Shown here piece by piece: positions 33,754-36,214 of a DNA stretch of 36,214 nt (positions within the stretch are counted from its first letter, which is position 1; every line of letters starts with the position of its first letter). Below the pieces are notes generated by a model that did not search any database, was not told the DNA's origin, and worked only from the letters and a program-made list of their open reading frames with translations. The translations under genes were made by a program, and so were the position numbers. The stretch is from assembly GCF_026013475.1 (NCBI RefSeq), contig NZ_JAPDPH010000054.1:1-36214 (forward strand), written 5' to 3'. Source of the DNA: Micromonospora yasonensis. GTDB lineage: Bacteria; Actinomycetota; Actinomycetes; Mycobacteriales; Micromonosporaceae.

Positions 33754-35345
33754 CGGGCCACCCCGAGCGGCTCGGCGGCGTCGACCCGTACGGCCCGGAC
33801 CGGCACCGCCGGGTCGGTGCCCAGGTCCAGGTCGGCGAGGAACCGGCGGGCGCTGCCGTTGCGGCCGGTGTCGGTCCAGGGGACCAGCAGCTCCCTCGCG
33901 CCGGCCGTCCCGGCCCGGTGGGCCAGCTCGCGCAGCACCGCCGGCTCGACGCCCTTCCCGAGCACCGGGCAGGAGAGCGAGAACAGGTCGACCGTCCACC
34001 GGTCCGGTTCCCGGGTCAGCGCCACCAGGCCGCCGGTGCCGTAGTCGCCGAACCGGTCGCGTACCCGCACGGCGAGCAGGTCAGCGGTCCGGCCGGCCAG
34101 CGTGGCGGCGGCCGGCGCCGGGCGGAGGGCGAAGTCGTGCGCCCGGGCCACCAGCTCCGCGACCTGCGGCACCTCGGCGTCGGTGACCGGCCGGTACTCC
34201 ACCTGGACGTCCAGGCTGGACACGAAGTCGGCCAGGGAGAGCCCGGCCGGCCCGGCGGCCGGGGATTCGCCGCGGGTGCCGCCGGTCCACCGGCGGGCCG
34301 GGAGGCGATCGGTCAGTCCCGCCGCGGTCAGCTCGTCGCCCCAGGCCTTCGGGTCCGCGCCGAGGGTCACGGTCGTGCCGCCGTCGGTGGTGGTCTCGTC
34401 CCGCGGCCCGGTCACCGCCGCTGGGTCTGCAGTGGTCAGCAGGACCAGGTGCGCCGGGGCGAGGTCCAGTTCGGCGGCGATCTCGGCGAGCTGCGCGACC
34501 GGCGGCCGGTCGTCGACGACCCAGCCGTCCAGCAGCGGCAGCAGCTCCGGGTCGGCCACGGTGGACCAGCCGTCGGCGCCGGCCCGCGCCGCCACCCGCA
34601 GGCCGGCGGCGCGCAGCTCGCGCAGCGCCGGCAGCAGGGGCGCCGGGTCGGTCAGGGTGTCGCCGTCGAGCACCAGCGCCCGGCAGCCCGCGCCGTACCA
34701 CCGGCGGAGCAGGCCGGCGGTGGCCGCGCCGAGGGCGGCGAAGACCTCCTCGGTGTACGGGATCTTGGCGAACCGGAACAGCGCCGGGTGGTACGCGTGG
34801 CGCGTACCGACCGCGCGGACCGCCTCCTCGGCGTCGACCAGGAGCACCCCCGGGTCGGCGGCGAGCCGTTCGCGCAGCCGTTCCCGGGCGGCGGTGGCGG
34901 CGGCGGTCACCCCCTCGGCGTCCATCGGGTCGCCCGCGCCGCACGGGCGGGCCTCGGGGACGGCCGGCAGGACGTACCCGAGCAGGGCGCCCTGCCGGCG
35001 GGCGGCGGTGACGGCCGCCTCGGCGACGGCCAGCAGCTCGTCGGCCCAGCCGGCGCCGGCGGGTCCCGCCGCGCCGGCCTCCTCCAGCCGCGGGGCGACC
35101 AGCAGCACGTCGGGGCGGACGGTGGCGGGGAAGCCGTCCTCGGCCAGGCACTGCTGGACGATCTGGTGGAACGGCCCGACGGTGAGCGTGGCCGGCAGGC
35201 CGGCGTCGTGCAGGGCCAGCCCGAGGTACGGCACCAGCGGGTCAACGGTGTAGCTGGCCAGCAGCCCGATCCGCAGCACCGGGGCCGGGCCCCGGCGGGT
35301 GACCGCCTGCCAGCGGGTGCGCAGCGCGAACAGGTCGGTACTCAT
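33750..35345 (-). CDS. degenerate FkbH-like protein (probable pseudoenzyme)
   Basis: 531 residues with FkbH layout. The N-terminal domain (LRIGLLASYTVDPLVPYLGL ALHDAG) and C-terminal GNAT-like part (VRDRFGDYGTGGLVALTREP, LSCPVLGKGVEPAVLREL) are kept. The HAD centre is short and has lost its residues: LVLDGDTLTDP replaces LDLDNTLW, VAARAGADGW replaces TVCSKND, the motif-III Lys is absent (VVDDRPPVAQL), and LVLLTTADP replaces VFADDSP. It should not act as a phosphatase/glyceryl transferase; a scaffold, acyltransferase or other role is possible. ATG 35345 overlaps the ACP2 stop by 4 bases (ATGA). Confidence 0.85.
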   Translation of the reverse strand: MSTDLFALRTRWQAVTRRGPAPVLRIGLLASYTVDPLVPYLGLALHDAGLPATLTVGPFHQIVQQCLAEDGFPATVRPDVLLVAPRLEEAGAAGPAGAGWADELLAVAEAAVTAARRQGALLGYVLPAVPEARPCGAGDPMDAEGVTAAATAARERLRERLAADPGVLLVDAEEAVRAVGTRHAYHPALFRFAKIPYTEEVFAALGAATAGLLRRWYGAGCRALVLDGDTLTDPAPLLPALRELRAAGLRVAARAGADGWSTVADPELLPLLDGWVVDDRPPVAQLAEIAAELDLAPAHLVLLTTADPAAVTGPRDETTTDGGTTVTLGADPKAWGDELTAAGLTDRLPARRWTGGTRGESPAAGPAGLSLADFVSSLDVQVEYRPVTDAEVPQVAELVARAHDFALRPAPAAATLAGRTADLLAVRVRDRFGDYGTGGLVALTREPDRWTVDLFSLSCPVLGKGVEPAVLRELAHRAGTAGARELLVPWTDTGRNGSARRFLADLDLGTDPAVPVRAVRVDAAEPLGVAR

Positions 35346-35572
35346 GCCGCCGTTGTCCCCTTGGCGCGCAGCACGTCGCGCAGGGCGCCGACACTGCGTA
35401 CGTCCCGGATCTCCTCGAAGGCGAAGGAGAGGCCGTAGACCTCCTCCAGGGTCACCACCAGTTGCAGGTGGCGCAGGCTGGTCCAGGTGGGGATGTCGTC
35501 CGGCCCGGACTCGTCGGTCACCTCGGCCGGGTCGACGTCGAGCACCCCGGCCACCACCTCGGTGAGCGTCAC
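35342..35572 (-). CDS. acyl carrier protein 2
   Basis: A 76-residue carrier with TLTEVVAGVLDVDPAEVTDE and IPTWTSLRHLQLVVTLEEVY, where Ser in W-T-S-L is the phosphopantetheine site. It differs strongly from ACP1 in flanking residues, so the two may have different partners. GTG 35572 overlaps the MFS stop (GTGA); its own stop overlaps the degenerate FkbH start (ATGA). Confidence 0.88.
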   Translation of the reverse strand: MTLTEVVAGVLDVDPAEVTDESGPDDIPTWTSLRHLQLVVTLEEVYGLSFAFEEIRDVRSVGALRDVLRAKGTTAA

Positions 35573-36214
35573 TTCGCCACCACCTCACGGTCGTCGGTCA
35601 GTTCGTCGGTGCCGGTGGGCGCGGGCAGCGGCGCCGGCCCGGCCTCGGGCTGGTCGTGGTCGGGCAGGTCGATCTCCATCCGGCGGATGCTGGGGGAGAA
35701 GAAGCCGGCGGCGGCCACGCCGATGCCGAGCACGCCGACGATCACGAAGATCAGGCCCATCCCGGCGCCCGGTCCGCTGCCCACCAGCCAGCCGAACAGG
35801 GGTACGCCGGACCCGCCGTCGCGCATCATCGGCTCGAACCAGCGGTCGGCGGCGATGCCGGCCAGCGCGGTGCCGCCCGGGTACGCGAGATCCTCGATGA
35901 ACTGCCGGGCGGCGAAGACCCGCCCCTGCTGGGACGGTTCGACCTTCTCCTGCCACACCGACTGGGCGTACCCGTCGATGAACGGGATGGCCAGGTGCAG
36001 GAAGAGCAGGGCGATCGACCACACGATGACGGTGTCGCCGATGCCGTACAGGATCCGGCCCAGGACGCTGAAGACCAGGATGGCCAGCAGCATCCGGCGG
36101 ATCTTGTGGCGGGTGTTGGGCAGCACGGCGAGCAGGCTGGCGCCGGCCACGCCGCCGACCGCGCCGATCGTCTGCACCAGGCCGACGGCGTTGGTGCTGC
36201 TGTCGGTGCGGGTC
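35569..36214 (-). CDS. MFS transporter, 5'-partial (exporter-type)
   Basis: The C-terminal ~214 residues of an MFS permease; the frame runs off the right edge. Helices include IGAVGGVAGASLLAVL, LLAILVFSVLGRILYGIG, VIVWSIALLFLHLAIPFIDG and MGLIFVIVGVLGIGVAAAGF. WQEKVEPSQQGRVFAARQFI is typical of the MFS_3/enterobactin-exporter-like group. The tail is a hydrophilic stretch. Coupled by 4 bases to ACP2, so likely the exporter (or self-resistance) of the pathway product. Confidence 0.85.
   Translation of the reverse strand, partial: TRTDSSTNAVGLVQTIGAVGGVAGASLLAVLPNTRHKIRRMLLAILVFSVLGRILYGIGDTVIVWSIALLFLHLAIPFIDGYAQSVWQEKVEPSQQGRVFAARQFIEDLAYPGGTALAGIAADRWFEPMMRDGGSGVPLFGWLVGSGPGAGMGLIFVIVGVLGIGVAAAGFFSPSIRRMEIDLPDHDQPEAGPAPLPAPTGTDELTDDREVVAK

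Noticed and set aside
30637..34044. 1135-codon open frame on the plus strand
   Set aside because: It lies opposite the FkbH, ACP1 and KSIII genes; composition is Gly/Val/Gln/Pro-rich without any domain. It is an antisense shadow of high-GC coding sequence.
27425..35572. Assignment as a standard tetronate cluster
   Set aside because: FkbH, ACP and KSIII fit, but there is no polyketide synthase and no dehydration-type alpha/beta hydrolase in view, and the presence of complete E1 subunits and a lipoyl domain does not match. Kept as an analogy only.

Overview
The window is a high-GC, gene-dense actinobacterial chromosome segment. It most resembles Micromonosporaceae (Micromonospora or a close relative). 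The reasons are the codon and GC pattern, frequent GTG starts and 4-base GTGA/ATGA overlaps, an actinobacterial moeA/glp - rimJ - sepX(glpR) cell-division block, and a maleylpyruvate-isomerase-type protein of the kind that uses mycothiol. The genus is inference; the actinobacterial assignment is firm.

Left part (1-9660): the 3' end of a MoeA/Glp-type gene is coupled to a RimJ-like acetyltransferase and followed by a SepX/GlpR membrane protein. Two RibD/DHFR-like proteins flank a tRNA-Ala(CGC), which is followed by two hairpin terminators. Next come a VOC protein, a secreted copper-type YcnI protein, a secreted beta-propeller/Ig protein, a small CsbD-like protein, and a LysR regulator interrupted by a one-base frameshift and divergent from a DapA-family aldolase/lyase.

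Middle part (9660-17800): a rearranged, accessory-looking zone. A P-loop kinase ORF reads without a stop through a truncated duplicate of the neighbouring MDMPI gene and into the orphan C-terminus of another protein. The duplication includes upstream sequence. An intact MDMPI protein, an IS21 IstB remnant and a long hairpin follow, then a UvrA-like ABC protein, an AraC-VOC-VOC operon, pyridoxal kinase PdxY and a decayed GNAT gene.

Next part (17900-26700): an OFA-family MFS transporter with a translationally coupled 40-residue membrane peptide, an SDR, a Bcp peroxiredoxin, a coiled-coil hypothetical protein, and a GNAT protein preceded by a possible 18-codon leader ORF. Cytochrome bd oxidase (cydAB) follows; its promoter carries a palindrome of the BlaI/CopY type. 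A PlsC acyltransferase then overlaps out of frame with a free-standing peptidyl carrier protein, itself overlapping an MbtH-like gene.

Right end (27425-36214, minus strand): one tightly coupled operon, probably a small biosynthetic locus. In transcription order it encodes an MFS exporter (cut by the window edge), carrier protein 2, a degenerate FkbH-like protein, a ketosynthase-III-like enzyme, a canonical FkbH, carrier protein 1, and the E1-alpha, E1-beta and E2 subunits of a 2-oxoacid-dehydrogenase-like complex. FkbH proteins load glycerate-derived C3 units on carrier proteins. E1/E2 enzymes make acyl-dihydrolipoyl thioesters from 2-oxo acids or ketoses. A KSIII-like enzyme could join or transfer the two. 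The product is unknown to me, and this is the most interesting system in the window.
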